NCBI RefSeq assembly: GCF_001748365.1
Contig: NZ_BDHH01000005.1
Location: 40,292-104,291 of the forward strand
DNA from: Fusibacter sp. 3D3
GTDB taxonomy: Bacteria; Bacillota; Clostridia; Peptostreptococcales; Acidaminobacteraceae
Reading direction: 5' to 3'
Length of the DNA: 64,000 bases
Positions 1 through 7,227 of this stretch are shown one piece after another (within the stretch, counting starts at the first letter, position 1; each line of letters opens with the position of its first letter). The notes beneath the pieces were generated by a model. The model saw only the letters and a program-made list of their open reading frames with translations. It was not told the origin of the DNA and searched no databases. The position numbers and the translations under genes are program-made.

Positions 1-443
1 TACCAGGACTTTCAAAGAATCCACTGGGTTCTGAATTTATAAATTTTTCAGCGAATCCTGCTATTTTATTTTCAACAATACAATTTCAAGCGTATCAAAT
101 GATGACACGACTCAAAACGGTTACGCCTCATGATCTTCAAATGATGATCAATCAGTATGGCGTTCAAAATATGGAAAAGGAGACTCTAGTCGCTTATTAT
201 GAGTCCATGCTAAAATGCTTAGAGGGTGCCGCCAAATTGTTACAAGATGAACTGAGCTATCGTTTGCTCATCATAATGCAGCAACTCGTGGCAGAATATT
301 TGAACCCCCTTGAGATTGAATTAAACGATGAAATCAGAACTTTCTATCTAGATTGGCAAAATGCTTTTAAAAACAAAGCAATAGAACCGCTTAAAATGAC
401 ATTTAATGAGATTGTGAAGTGGACTTTGGAGAAGGTGGTTTAA
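1..443 (+). CDS. Unknown protein, C-terminal part (gene enters from the left edge)
   Basis: The reading frame is open from the first bases of the window, so this is the last ~147 residues of a longer protein whose start lies outside; the ATG at 99 is probably internal. The visible part is mostly helical and charged, with a short hydrophobic stretch (LLIIMQQLVAEYL) too weak to call a membrane segment. No motif is recognised. The stop lies 2 bases before the rarA start, so the two are probably co-transcribed. No function is proposed. Confidence 0.6.
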   Translation, partial: PGLSKNPLGSEFINFSANPAILFSTIQFQAYQMMTRLKTVTPHDLQMMINQYGVQNMEKETLVAYYESMLKCLEGAAKLLQDELSYRLLIIMQQLVAEYLNPLEIELNDEIRTFYLDWQNAFKNKAIEPLKMTFNEIVKWTLEKVV

Positions 444-445
444 GG

Positions 446-1777
446 ATGGATTTATTTGATTTAATGGCAAAGGCAAAACTTGAAAAACAAGCGCCGCTGG
501 CAGAACGGATGAAACCTGAAACGCTGGATGCTTTTTTTGGGCAAGAGAAGATTATTGGTGAAGGGCGACTTCTTTCAAAGCTGATTCAATCGGATCGATT
601 GAGTTCTATACTGCTTTATGGGCCCCCTGGGAGTGGTAAGACTTCGCTTGCAAAAATTATCGCAAAAAAGACGGAATCGGAATTTATCAGCTTAAATGCG
701 GTAACTTCAGGGGTTAAGGACATCAGAGATACGGTGCAGATGGCCAAGGATAATTTATCCCTTTATGGCAAACGGACAATTTTATTTATTGATGAAATTC
801 ATAGATTTAACAAAAGCCAGCAGGATGCACTTTTGCCTTTTGTGGAAGATGGTACGGTTATATTGATCGGTGCAACCACTGAAAATCCTTATTTTGAGGT
901 GAACAGTGCTTTGATTTCCAGATCATCTGTTTTTAAACTTGAAAAATTGGACAGTGAGAGTATTTTGAATATCATCAACAAGGCGCTTTCGGATATGGAA
1001 AACGGACTTGGGATGTATGACATCGCTATTTCGGATGAAACAAAGCAGTATATAGCAGAGATGGCGGCTGGAGATGCGAGAAGGGCTTTGAATGTTTTGG
1101 AGCTTGCGGTATTTTCGCAAGATGATTTGCTCGGAAAAGTCAATATCACACCAGAAGTGATTGAAGAATGTCTTCAAATGAAATATATGGATTATGATAA
1201 AAATGGAGACAATCATTATGATATTGTCTCTGCCTTTATTAAGAGTATGCGAGGTTCTGATCCAGATGCGGCACTTTACTATCTGGGCAAGATGATTTAC
1301 GGGGGGGAGAATCCAAGATTTATTGCAAGGAGAATCGTGATCTGTGCAGCAGAAGATGTGGGAAACGCAGACCCGATGGCGCTTGTGGTGGCCAACAATG
1401 CAGCTCAAGCTGTGGACTTTATAGGCATGCCAGAGGGGCGTATTTTACTGGCTCAAGCTGCAACTTATGTGGCGACAGCCCCTAAATCAAACGCAGCATA
1501 TCTTGGCATAGACGAAGTGCTTGAAGATATCGCCAATCACGATACAGGCAGAATACCTTATTATCTCAAAGACGGAACCTCTTTAAAACTAGAGCGCAAC
1601 TACAGTGGGGACTCGGCTTATCCAAAATATCAGTATCCACATGCATTTGAAGGTCATTATATCAAACAACAATATTTACCAGATGAGATCAAAGAAAAGC
1701 GTTATTATAGACCGACTGATTTGGGACATGAAGCGGTTATTAAGGCATACCTTGAGCGCACTAAGTTTTCAAAATAA
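446..1777 (+). CDS. rarA: Replication-associated recombination protein A (RarA/MgsA AAA+ ATPase)
   Basis: A 443-residue clamp-loader-like AAA+ ATPase of the RarA/WRNIP1 family, which acts at stalled replication forks. Visible motifs are Walker A GPPGSGKTS near residue 60, Walker B FIDEIHRFNKSQQDALLP, and sensor 1 GATTENPYFEVN. The conserved C-terminal tetramerisation region is also present (YYLGKMIYGGENPRFIARR and AAEDVGNADP). Length is usual for the family. I chose ATG 446 over the upstream in-frame ATG 419 because a purine-rich GGAGAAGG lies just before it and the family starts at MDLFDLMAKA. The gene ends just before a bidirectional hairpin shared with the convergent downstream gene. Confidence 0.95.
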   Translation: MDLFDLMAKAKLEKQAPLAERMKPETLDAFFGQEKIIGEGRLLSKLIQSDRLSSILLYGPPGSGKTSLAKIIAKKTESEFISLNAVTSGVKDIRDTVQMAKDNLSLYGKRTILFIDEIHRFNKSQQDALLPFVEDGTVILIGATTENPYFEVNSALISRSSVFKLEKLDSESILNIINKALSDMENGLGMYDIAISDETKQYIAEMAAGDARRALNVLELAVFSQDDLLGKVNITPEVIEECLQMKYMDYDKNGDNHYDIVSAFIKSMRGSDPDAALYYLGKMIYGGENPRFIARRIVICAAEDVGNADPMALVVANNAAQAVDFIGMPEGRILLAQAATYVATAPKSNAAYLGIDEVLEDIANHDTGRIPYYLKDGTSLKLERNYSGDSAYPKYQYPHAFEGHYIKQQYLPDEIKEKRYYRPTDLGHEAVIKAYLERTKFSK

Positions 1778-1803
1778 AACATTTTATGTATTAAAGCTCA
1801 AAA

Positions 1804-1838
1804 AAAGAGTTGTCGTTTTATGCGACAACTCTTTGCAC
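1804..1838. terminator. Bidirectional intrinsic terminator between convergent genes
   Basis: A perfect 12-bp stem (AAAGAGTTGTCG and its complement, 1804-1815 with 1823-1834) with a 7-nt loop. It is flanked by an A-run on the left and ends in TTT on the right. It lies between the stop codons of the convergent genes rarA and 1841-2272 and could end transcription from both sides. Confidence 0.8.
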
Positions 1839-1840
1839 GA

Positions 1841-2272
1841 TTATTCATTAAAAGTTTCTTTTACTTTGTCATGGATGGCTTCTTGAGCACCTTTAACGGC
1901 GTCAACAGCTTTAGATGATATTTCTTCAGCCTTACTTTCTTCACAACAGCATTCATCATCACATTCATCATCCTCACCGCAACAACAGAGATGATCACAG
2001 CAGTCTCCAAATGGCAGCTTATCTTTTAATGAGAGAAATGAATGTTTTAAATCGCTAAAGCGCTCTTTTAAAAAATCGGTTTCTTCTGAAAATCTTTCTT
2101 TATACTCAATTTTAGCAAGCTTTGGCAAAACATATTTTTTAGCACAATAGCCTGCAACAGCGCCAACAGCAAAGCCCACTATAAGGCTGGCAGTTTGTTT
2201 TTGTTCTGATCTAGTAAGCAGATCTTCATAATATTGTCTTTCTTCTTCCATTTTTTTAGCAAATTTAAACAT
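1841..2272 (-). CDS. Small membrane-associated protein with a Cys/acid-rich tail (YtxH-like layout)
   Basis: A 143-residue protein with three parts. Residues ~1-30 are a charged helix, followed by a glycine/alanine-rich hydrophobic segment (SLIVGFAVGAVAGYCAKKYV) that could be one membrane span, and a long charged helix as in YtxH-type proteins. Residues ~90-115 are a remarkable cluster of about nine cysteines mixed with Asp/Glu (motifs CCDHLCCCGEDD, CDDECCCEE), which suggests metal or Fe-S binding. The start at 2272 is set by GGAGG at 2281-2285; an upstream in-frame ATG at 2287 has no ribosome site. I do not recognise an assigned function. Confidence 0.75.
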   Translation of the reverse strand: MFKFAKKMEEERQYYEDLLTRSEQKQTASLIVGFAVGAVAGYCAKKYVLPKLAKIEYKERFSEETDFLKERFSDLKHSFLSLKDKLPFGDCCDHLCCCGEDDECDDECCCEESKAEEISSKAVDAVKGAQEAIHDKVKETFNE

Positions 2273-2370
2273 AATATTTACCTCCATTTTTCTACTGTTA
2301 CCCTAATTATACGCAATCACCACAAAAATGTCTCATGATTTCTGTTAAATATATTATAATGTTAATATAA

Positions 2371-2469
2371 CCCTTGGGAATATGTTCTCCCACTTTTTAA
2401 AAAGTGGGAGAACATATTCCTAATTCAGCGGGAGTGAAACTCCCGCTGAATGCAATCCGCAAGGATTGC
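2371..2469 (+). repeat. Structured repeat element, copy 1: left hairpin block
   Basis: The first copy of a dispersed repeat also found at ~30.59 kb and ~63.26 kb. It contains three successive hairpins. The first is a perfect 44-bp palindrome (2377-2420). The second is a 13-bp stem with a GAA loop (2423-2435 with 2439-2451, arm ATTCAGCGGGAGT). The third is a 7-bp stem GCAATCC/GGATTGC closed by a GCAA tetraloop (2452-2469), which begins the 66-bp tandem array. The left edge follows TATAAC; copy 3 follows TTTAAC, reminiscent of IS605-type target sites. The palindrome could also act as a terminator. Confidence 0.8.
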
Positions 2470-2727
2470 GCAAGGGTTACGAAGGTAGCGCAGCGGACTG
2501 AGTATTGGGAGATACCGACAATCCGCAAGGATTGCGCAAGGGTTACGAAGGTAGCGCAGCGGACTGAGTATTGGGAGATACCGACAATCCGCAAGGATTG
2601 CGCAAGGGTTACGAAGGTAGCGCAGCGGACTGAGTATTGGGAGATACCGACAATCCGCAAGGATTGCGCAAGGGTTACGAAGGTAGCGCAGCGGACTGAG
2701 TATTGGGAGATACCGACAATCCGCAAG
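2453..2727 (+). repeat. Tandem 66-bp repeat, four full copies plus the start of a fifth
   Basis: Units begin at 2453, 2519, 2585, 2651 and 2717 with an exact 66-bp period and no differences seen between units. Each unit starts with the CAATCC-GCAA-GGATTG hairpin and continues with GGTTACGAAGGTAGCGC, AGCGGACTGAGTATTGGG and ATACCGA. The fifth unit is cut after 11 bases, at 2727/2728, by the inserted cassettes and resumes at 6310. Because 66 is a multiple of three, several frames stay open; those repeated peptides are not taken as genes. Confidence 0.92.
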
Positions 2728-2759
2728 TTAGCTGAAAGAACTAGAAGGGGGACTATGAA

Positions 2760-4790
2760 ATGAACACTCAAAGAAATCAAACAAAACTTTTATCTTCATT
2801 AGCAGTATTTCGAGAATTATATAACTCAAAGAAAGATTACTATCAAATAATTGAGACATTCATCAATTATATAATACATGATAAACGTCTACATAATTTC
2901 AAATTGATAGAAATTTCAAATTTGTTAAATGAAACATTTGAATTTGAAATACCAGTTGCAATTGTTAATTCAACAATTTCTAAAATGAGTAGTATCCAAA
3001 GAATAGATGGAAAATGCTATGTTCAAAATGTGGATGTTAATTTGACAAGTGAGGTAGATGTACAATTTCAGGAAAGCCAAATTGAGACAAATACAATCAT
3101 TGATGCATTAATAAAGTTTGTAGAAGAGCAAAAAAATATTAAAATAACTGCGAAGAGGAAGCACAATTTACAAGCTTCATTTTGTTCATTTCTACTTAAT
3201 GAGGTTAATGATAACGAATATAACGAATATGTTTCAGCATTTATAATCAGCAATTCTACAAAACTTGATTTTTCGAGTAATTTGGAAAAAATAAAAGAAG
3301 GAGTAATTTTATATAGCGGATTGAAACATGAGAGTGATTATTTTGATGCAAACTGTTGGAAAAATGAGCTTGTGATTTTTTGTGATGTTGAAATATTGTT
3401 TCATTTAGCTGGTTATAATGGTGAATTATATAAAATATTTTTAGAAGATTTTCTAAAATTAGTTTCTGAAATAAATGAAAAGGTTGGCGGAACCGCAATA
3501 AAATTGAAATATTTTGAAGAAGTAAAAAGAGAAATAGATGGATTTTTTACAAAAGCTAAATATCTACTTGATGGAGATGAGCAGATTGACCCGTCAAATG
3601 TTGCCATGAATTCAATTTTAAATGGGTGTGGTATGCCAAGCGATATTCTTGAAAAGAAAACGGATTTTTTTATTACTCTAGAAAAACACAATATTTATGA
3701 AGCTGAATATCAAGATTTTTATTGTGAAGAAAATCAAAAATTCAATTTAATTAGTGAGGAATTAATAAGGGAATTATCAACTGATTTTAATGATATTGAC
3801 AATACGTTAAAAATATTAAATTATATAGCAATATTAAGAAAAAGAAATGGATCGATCAATTTAAGAGAATGTGAATATATTTTTTTAACTGGGACAACAG
3901 AAACTCTTAAAATTGCAAAAGATAGAAGAGTTAAAAGTAAAGAAATATATAAATATGCAATTAATTTATTCAGAATAACCGAGGAGTTATGGTATGTATT
4001 GAATAAAGGTTTCGGAAATTTGAACTATCCAAAATCTTTTAATGTTATTTCAAAATCACAGACTATCTTATCAACAATTATAAGATGTAAAGTCTCAGAT
4101 AAGTTTTTTGAGTTAAAGAAAGAAGCAAATTCCGGAAAATTAAGTGAAGAACTTGCAATTGCAAGACTTATTCATCTGAAATCCTATGTTATGAAACCAG
4201 AAGAGATCACCAAATCAAGAATTAATGATGCGCTGTCTCTAATTACAGAAGATTCAATTAATAAATTTATTGAGGAAGAGGAAGTTAAACGAAATCGTAT
4301 TGAAATTTTAAATAAAGAAATAGCGAATATGAAATCAGAAATAAATGAAAAAAGTGATGTAATACAAAAAAGTACTGCCATTCTAAAGAAGCTCCTAAAT
4401 GAGAAAAAAACAGCTTTAGGCATTGATAAAACTAAACTACGGGATATAAAAAATCGAGTTATAATTTACAAGAAGATTATTAAAATATTAACGATATTTG
4501 TTTTGTTTTTTTACTACTTTATAGGGTTTAAAAATCAAATATTGAATGATTCAGGAACTTATAGTTGGAAGTTTTACTTGTTTTTAGGTCTTACACCAAT
4601 TATTGTTACTTCTCATAATATTCTGTTTAGAAAAGAGTTTAATCCAATTAAATTCTTTAATCAATTTGATGATTTCTTAGAGAAAAGGGTACTAAAAATT
4701 CACTCAAAATTAGTAAATAAAATTAGTGTTTTAGAGAAAGAAATTTGTGAAATTGAAACTGATCTTATCAACTCTAGTTCCAACAGCTAA
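2760..4790 (+). CDS. Cassette-1 protein: winged-helix-like N-terminus, possible PIN-like region, coiled coil, two membrane segments
   Basis: A 676-residue protein not assigned to a named family. Residues ~15-75 look like a small winged-helix module (FINYIIHDKRLHNFKLIEIS, then IPVAIVNSTI). Residues ~200-275 (VIFCDVEILFHLAG, later YFEEVKREIDGF) resemble a PIN-type nuclease core, but without the usual DTN start, so this is tentative. A charged coiled coil spans ~500-550, two membrane segments lie at ~572-590 and ~604-623, and the tail is again helical. AAGGGGG at 2745-2751 sets ATG 2760, 32 bases inside the cassette. The stop TAA lies within the attC R'' box. The gene is visibly more AT-rich than the core genes. 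A defence-type role is inference only. Confidence 0.75.
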   Translation: MNTQRNQTKLLSSLAVFRELYNSKKDYYQIIETFINYIIHDKRLHNFKLIEISNLLNETFEFEIPVAIVNSTISKMSSIQRIDGKCYVQNVDVNLTSEVDVQFQESQIETNTIIDALIKFVEEQKNIKITAKRKHNLQASFCSFLLNEVNDNEYNEYVSAFIISNSTKLDFSSNLEKIKEGVILYSGLKHESDYFDANCWKNELVIFCDVEILFHLAGYNGELYKIFLEDFLKLVSEINEKVGGTAIKLKYFEEVKREIDGFFTKAKYLLDGDEQIDPSNVAMNSILNGCGMPSDILEKKTDFFITLEKHNIYEAEYQDFYCEENQKFNLISEELIRELSTDFNDIDNTLKILNYIAILRKRNGSINLRECEYIFLTGTTETLKIAKDRRVKSKEIYKYAINLFRITEELWYVLNKGFGNLNYPKSFNVISKSQTILSTIIRCKVSDKFFELKKEANSGKLSEELAIARLIHLKSYVMKPEEITKSRINDALSLITEDSINKFIEEEEVKRNRIEILNKEIANMKSEINEKSDVIQKSTAILKKLLNEKKTALGIDKTKLRDIKNRVIIYKKIIKILTIFVLFFYYFIGFKNQILNDSGTYSWKFYLFLGLTPIIVTSHNILFRKEFNPIKFFNQFDDFLEKRVLKIHSKLVNKISVLEKEICEIETDLINSSSNS

Positions 4791-4906
4791 CACGCCTATT
4801 ACCTAAATCACTCTTATGTCACAGCCCTTGTGTGGCAAGTGCTGTGACACTTTTTCCGCTAAGGTGTTAAAAGAGAGTGACTTCGGTAATCGCGGAAACG
4901 TTAGAC
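4785..4906 (+). other. attC-like recombination site of cassette 1
   Basis: A 122-bp imperfect palindrome. R'' is AGCTAAC (4785-4791) and R' is GTTAGAC (4900-4906), preceded by the typical AACG. Inner pairings are ATTACC with GGTAAT, TCACTC with GAGTGA, and a terminal TGTCACAGC/GCTGTGACA hairpin, giving a long folded single strand with unpaired asymmetries. The predicted crossover is between G4900 and T4901. It also separates the two cassette genes, so it may act as a partial transcription terminator. Confidence 0.8.
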
Positions 4907-4931
4907 AACATTAATTTATTAGGGGGGCATT

Positions 4932-6191
4932 ATGGTAACTAACATATACATGAAATGTGATGTATGTAATTCAATAGTAGATTTGAAATGGCAAGTTGGA
5001 CATATTAAACAAGCACCAGTCAGTATTGTATGTCCAGAATGTAAAACCATTTTGAAGTTCGATTTAATTACTGATCAAGAAAATATTACTATTGATATGA
5101 CTACTAAAAATGCGACTAGGGTTGAAGGAGATGATTATGATTTTATTGCAGAAACTTCATCTGAACTTTTGACATATAAGATTACTAAACAAAGAAATGT
5201 TAAACCGGGAATGACTCCTTTTATTAGATCAATTCAATATATTGGACCTGAAAATTATGAGAGTTTTAGAAAATGTTTTTTAAGAGGCATTGAAGTTTAT
5301 GAAAATGAATTGCATATTTATCAAAGGATTAACGATCTATATTATAACAATAATATTCAATATTTGTCTCAACAATTAAAAGATCGTCTTGATCTTGATT
5401 CTAGTTATATTCATACTGATAAGACACTTTTAGAGCATTTATATACTTATAATATAAATATTTATTCTGCTTTTTTAAAAGACAAGACAATTACGAACTA
5501 TAATAAAGAGAATTTAAGGCTTATGAAGATTTTAAGAATCGAAAAAAAAATCGCGTATAATAAATTTCTAACAGAGCATTGCACGGTTGAAAGGTTAAAA
5601 GATTGTGATTTAAGATTGTTCAGAAGTTTAAACTCAATTATAAATAATTATTACTTATTTTTGCCATCGACTCTTTTATGTTACATTAACGAATCATCGC
5701 ACGATGCTATATATAAAGAATATACTTTGACGACCACTGATTTCACTGATATTAAGAATATTTATTTGACGGTTTACGAAAATTTACTATCTGTATACGA
5801 TACAATTATATTGCTAAATAATATATTAGAAAGAGATAATTATTGTCAATTTCCAACTGAAATATTAATTAAAAATAAGAGTATTAATACTTTTAATCAG
5901 TTTTCACGTCTCTCTAAGGGAGATAAACAGAAATTTTTAGATTTAAATGTAGGATTTGATAGTTTGATGCCAAAGTTTGACAATAAAGTAAGAAATGCAA
6001 TAGGTCATGAATCATGGAATTACATTCCTTATGAGCATAAAATTGAAATATTTAATACTTCAGGTATTTTAACTGATGAATTATTTTTATTAGAATTTGT
6101 TTATGATTGCTGGATGTTGTTTGAAAAAGTAGTGATGGTCTATAAGACAATTCAGGATATTAAGAACCACCGTTTAGATACAATAAATTAA
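4932..6191 (+). CDS. Cassette-2 protein: N-terminal zinc ribbon and C-terminal HEPN-like domain
   Basis: A 419-residue protein. The N-terminus has a zinc ribbon with Cys9, Cys12, Cys34 and Cys37 (CDVC … CPEC). The middle is helical and of unknown type. The C-terminal helical region carries KVRNAIGHESW, with Arg354-x4-His359, which matches the R-x4-6-H signature of HEPN ribonucleases found in toxins and abortive-infection proteins. Those family facts are established; membership here rests on this motif and its helical setting only. AGGGGGG at 4921-4927 sets ATG 4932, 31 bases inside the cassette. The gene is very AT-rich. It is the sole gene of its cassette, so any activity should not need a neighbour. 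Confidence 0.7.
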   Translation: MVTNIYMKCDVCNSIVDLKWQVGHIKQAPVSIVCPECKTILKFDLITDQENITIDMTTKNATRVEGDDYDFIAETSSELLTYKITKQRNVKPGMTPFIRSIQYIGPENYESFRKCFLRGIEVYENELHIYQRINDLYYNNNIQYLSQQLKDRLDLDSSYIHTDKTLLEHLYTYNINIYSAFLKDKTITNYNKENLRLMKILRIEKKIAYNKFLTEHCTVERLKDCDLRLFRSLNSIINNYYLFLPSTLLCYINESSHDAIYKEYTLTTTDFTDIKNIYLTVYENLLSVYDTIILLNNILERDNYCQFPTEILIKNKSINTFNQFSRLSKGDKQKFLDLNVGFDSLMPKFDNKVRNAIGHESWNYIPYEHKIEIFNTSGILTDELFLLEFVYDCWMLFEKVVMVYKTIQDIKNHRLDTIN

Positions 6192-6195
6192 CGTC

Positions 6196-6309
6196 GTCTA
6201 ACACGTCGATTACAGGAAATCCATCTGATGTCATATTCCTTGCGATGCAAGGACTACGCCACTTTCCCCCTAAGGGTGAAAAGGATGAACTTCGGTAATC
6301 GCGGGAACG
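6196..6309 (+). other. attC-like recombination site of cassette 2 (last in array)
   Basis: R'' is GTCTAAC (6196-6202). CGATTAC pairs with GTAATCG, and an inner CCTTGC-GAT-GCAAGG hairpin lies at 6239-6253. The site ends ATCGCGGGAACG at 6309. The right R' box is not GTTRRRY: after G6309 the sequence continues GATTGC, which is the interrupted 66-bp repeat. This is expected at the end of an array where the target, not another cassette, supplies the last six bases. The ends of the site resemble attC 1 (ACTTCGGTAATCGCGG shared). Confidence 0.75.
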
Positions 6310-6368
6310 GATTGCGCAAGGGTTACGAAGAGCGCAGCGGACTGAGTGTACGCTATGAGCGCTAGAAT
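6310..6368 (+). repeat. Distal remainder of the interrupted 66-bp repeat unit
   Basis: GATTGCGCAAGGGTTACGAAG onward continues the fifth repeat unit that stopped at 2727. It lacks two bases (GT) seen in the other units after GAAG, and runs into GACTGAGTGTACGCT, the tail also seen in the solo copies at 30.7 and 63.4 kb. This shows that the cassette array lies inside one repeat unit with no obvious target duplication. Confidence 0.85.
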
Positions 6369-6383
6369 ATGGAGGTATAAGAG

Positions 6384-6941
6384 ATGGTTTACATTTTTTT
6401 TGCAACAGGATTTGAAGAAGTAGAAGCACTTGCAACGGTGGATGTTTTACGGCGAGCAGATATAGACGTGAAAATGGTTGGCATAAACGGTCGTGAGATC
6501 ACTGGTGGACACGGCATCACGATTAAAATGGATACTGAGATTGAATTGCTAAATCCAACTGAAAAAGTTGAAATGTTGGTTTTACCAGGTGGTGTTCCTG
6601 GCATTGATAATCTCAAAGCAAATCGCGATTTAGAAGCACTTGTCAAAAAAGGATTCGAAGAGCATGTCTATATTGCAGCAATCTGTGCAGCGCCTTCGGT
6701 GCTCTATGATTGGGGCCTAATTGACAAAAGAAAAGTGACTGCTTATCCAAACTTTTTGAAGAAACTAGATCAGTGTATTCAGGTAGACGAACCCGTCGTA
6801 CAAGATGGCAAATTGATCACAGGTAGAGGTGTTGGCGTTGCGCTTGAATTTGCTTTGAAGCTTGTGACCGTGTTAAAAGGCAGTCCAATTGCAGAAGCAT
6901 TAAGTGAAAAGATGGTCATGCCCACAATGGAAAGCAGGTAA
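6384..6941 (+). CDS. DJ-1/PfpI family protein (YajL/ThiJ-like)
   Basis: A 185-residue protein of the DJ-1/PfpI superfamily. The nucleophile elbow is AAICAAPSVL, with Cys near residue 100; the N-terminal FFATGFEEVEALATVDVLRRA and the GGxPG turn (VLPGGVPGIDNL) are typical. Members act as protein/nucleotide deglycases, chaperones or hydrolases; which applies here cannot be read from sequence. Length matches the YajL/DJ-1 branch. GGAGG at 6372-6376 sets the start. The gene lies directly right of the cassette insertion, so its upstream region is now repeat sequence. Confidence 0.9.
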   Translation: MVYIFFATGFEEVEALATVDVLRRADIDVKMVGINGREITGGHGITIKMDTEIELLNPTEKVEMLVLPGGVPGIDNLKANRDLEALVKKGFEEHVYIAAICAAPSVLYDWGLIDKRKVTAYPNFLKKLDQCIQVDEPVVQDGKLITGRGVGVALEFALKLVTVLKGSPIAEALSEKMVMPTMESR

Positions 6942-6944
6942 GAG

Positions 6945-7200
6945 ATGTGTACAATCTTATTTGCGCTCAATCAACATCCCAAGTATAAGCTCATTTATCT
7001 CGGCAATAGAGATGAATTTACCTCATACGGGGATTGATATTGCTTTAGAACGTAGTCTTTCGTCCATTTTTATAGATTTGGAAACTTATGGGACGCTCTA
7101 TCAAACCGTTATATTAGTGGATCGGGAAGACCGAGTTACCTATGCTGAGCGCTATTTGGACTCAAATGCCGTGTGGCAAGAGCAGATTATTGAATTTTGA
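6945..7200 (+). pseudogene. NRDE (DUF833/TANGO2-like) protein, internally deleted remnant
   Basis: From ATG 6945 the frame reads MCTILFALNQHPKYKLIYLG then NRDEF, the exact N-terminal signature of the NRDE family including the catalytic-position Cys2. It runs into a stop at 7035. From about 7030, in another frame, TGIDIALERSLSSIFIDLET leads into YGTLYQTVILVDREDRV, the C-terminal signature of the same family. About 160-170 middle residues are missing, so an internal deletion plus frame change has destroyed the gene. It starts 3 bases after the DJ-1 gene and was probably in its operon. Confidence 0.8.
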
Positions 7201-7227
7201 GTCCATTTCAATAATAAAAAATTTTGA

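Larger units (their letters stand above)
2728..6309 (+). mobile_element. Two-cassette integron-type array without integrase (CALIN)
   Basis: Two promoterless-looking gene cassettes lie head to tail: 2728-4900 (2173 bp) and 4901-6309 (1409 bp). Each starts with the six bases expected of a recombined attC R' box (TTAGCT; TTAGAC) and ends with an imperfect palindrome closing in AACG. The left R'' box of each attC (AGCTAAC at 4785; GTCTAAC at 6196) is the exact reverse complement of G plus the first six bases of the same cassette, as integron recombination predicts. Joining the outer flanks (…CCGCAAG and GATTGCG…) rebuilds an uninterrupted 66-bp repeat unit. No integron integrase is in the window; the XerD at 38.7 kb is the housekeeping enzyme. 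Confidence 0.8.

Noticed and set aside
2453..2727. CRISPR array
   Set aside because: The 66-bp units are identical head to tail with no variable spacers.
2397..2780. Repetitive proteins on both strands over the 66-bp array
   Set aside because: 66 is a multiple of three, so open frames arise from the repeat itself; no ribosome site or family match.
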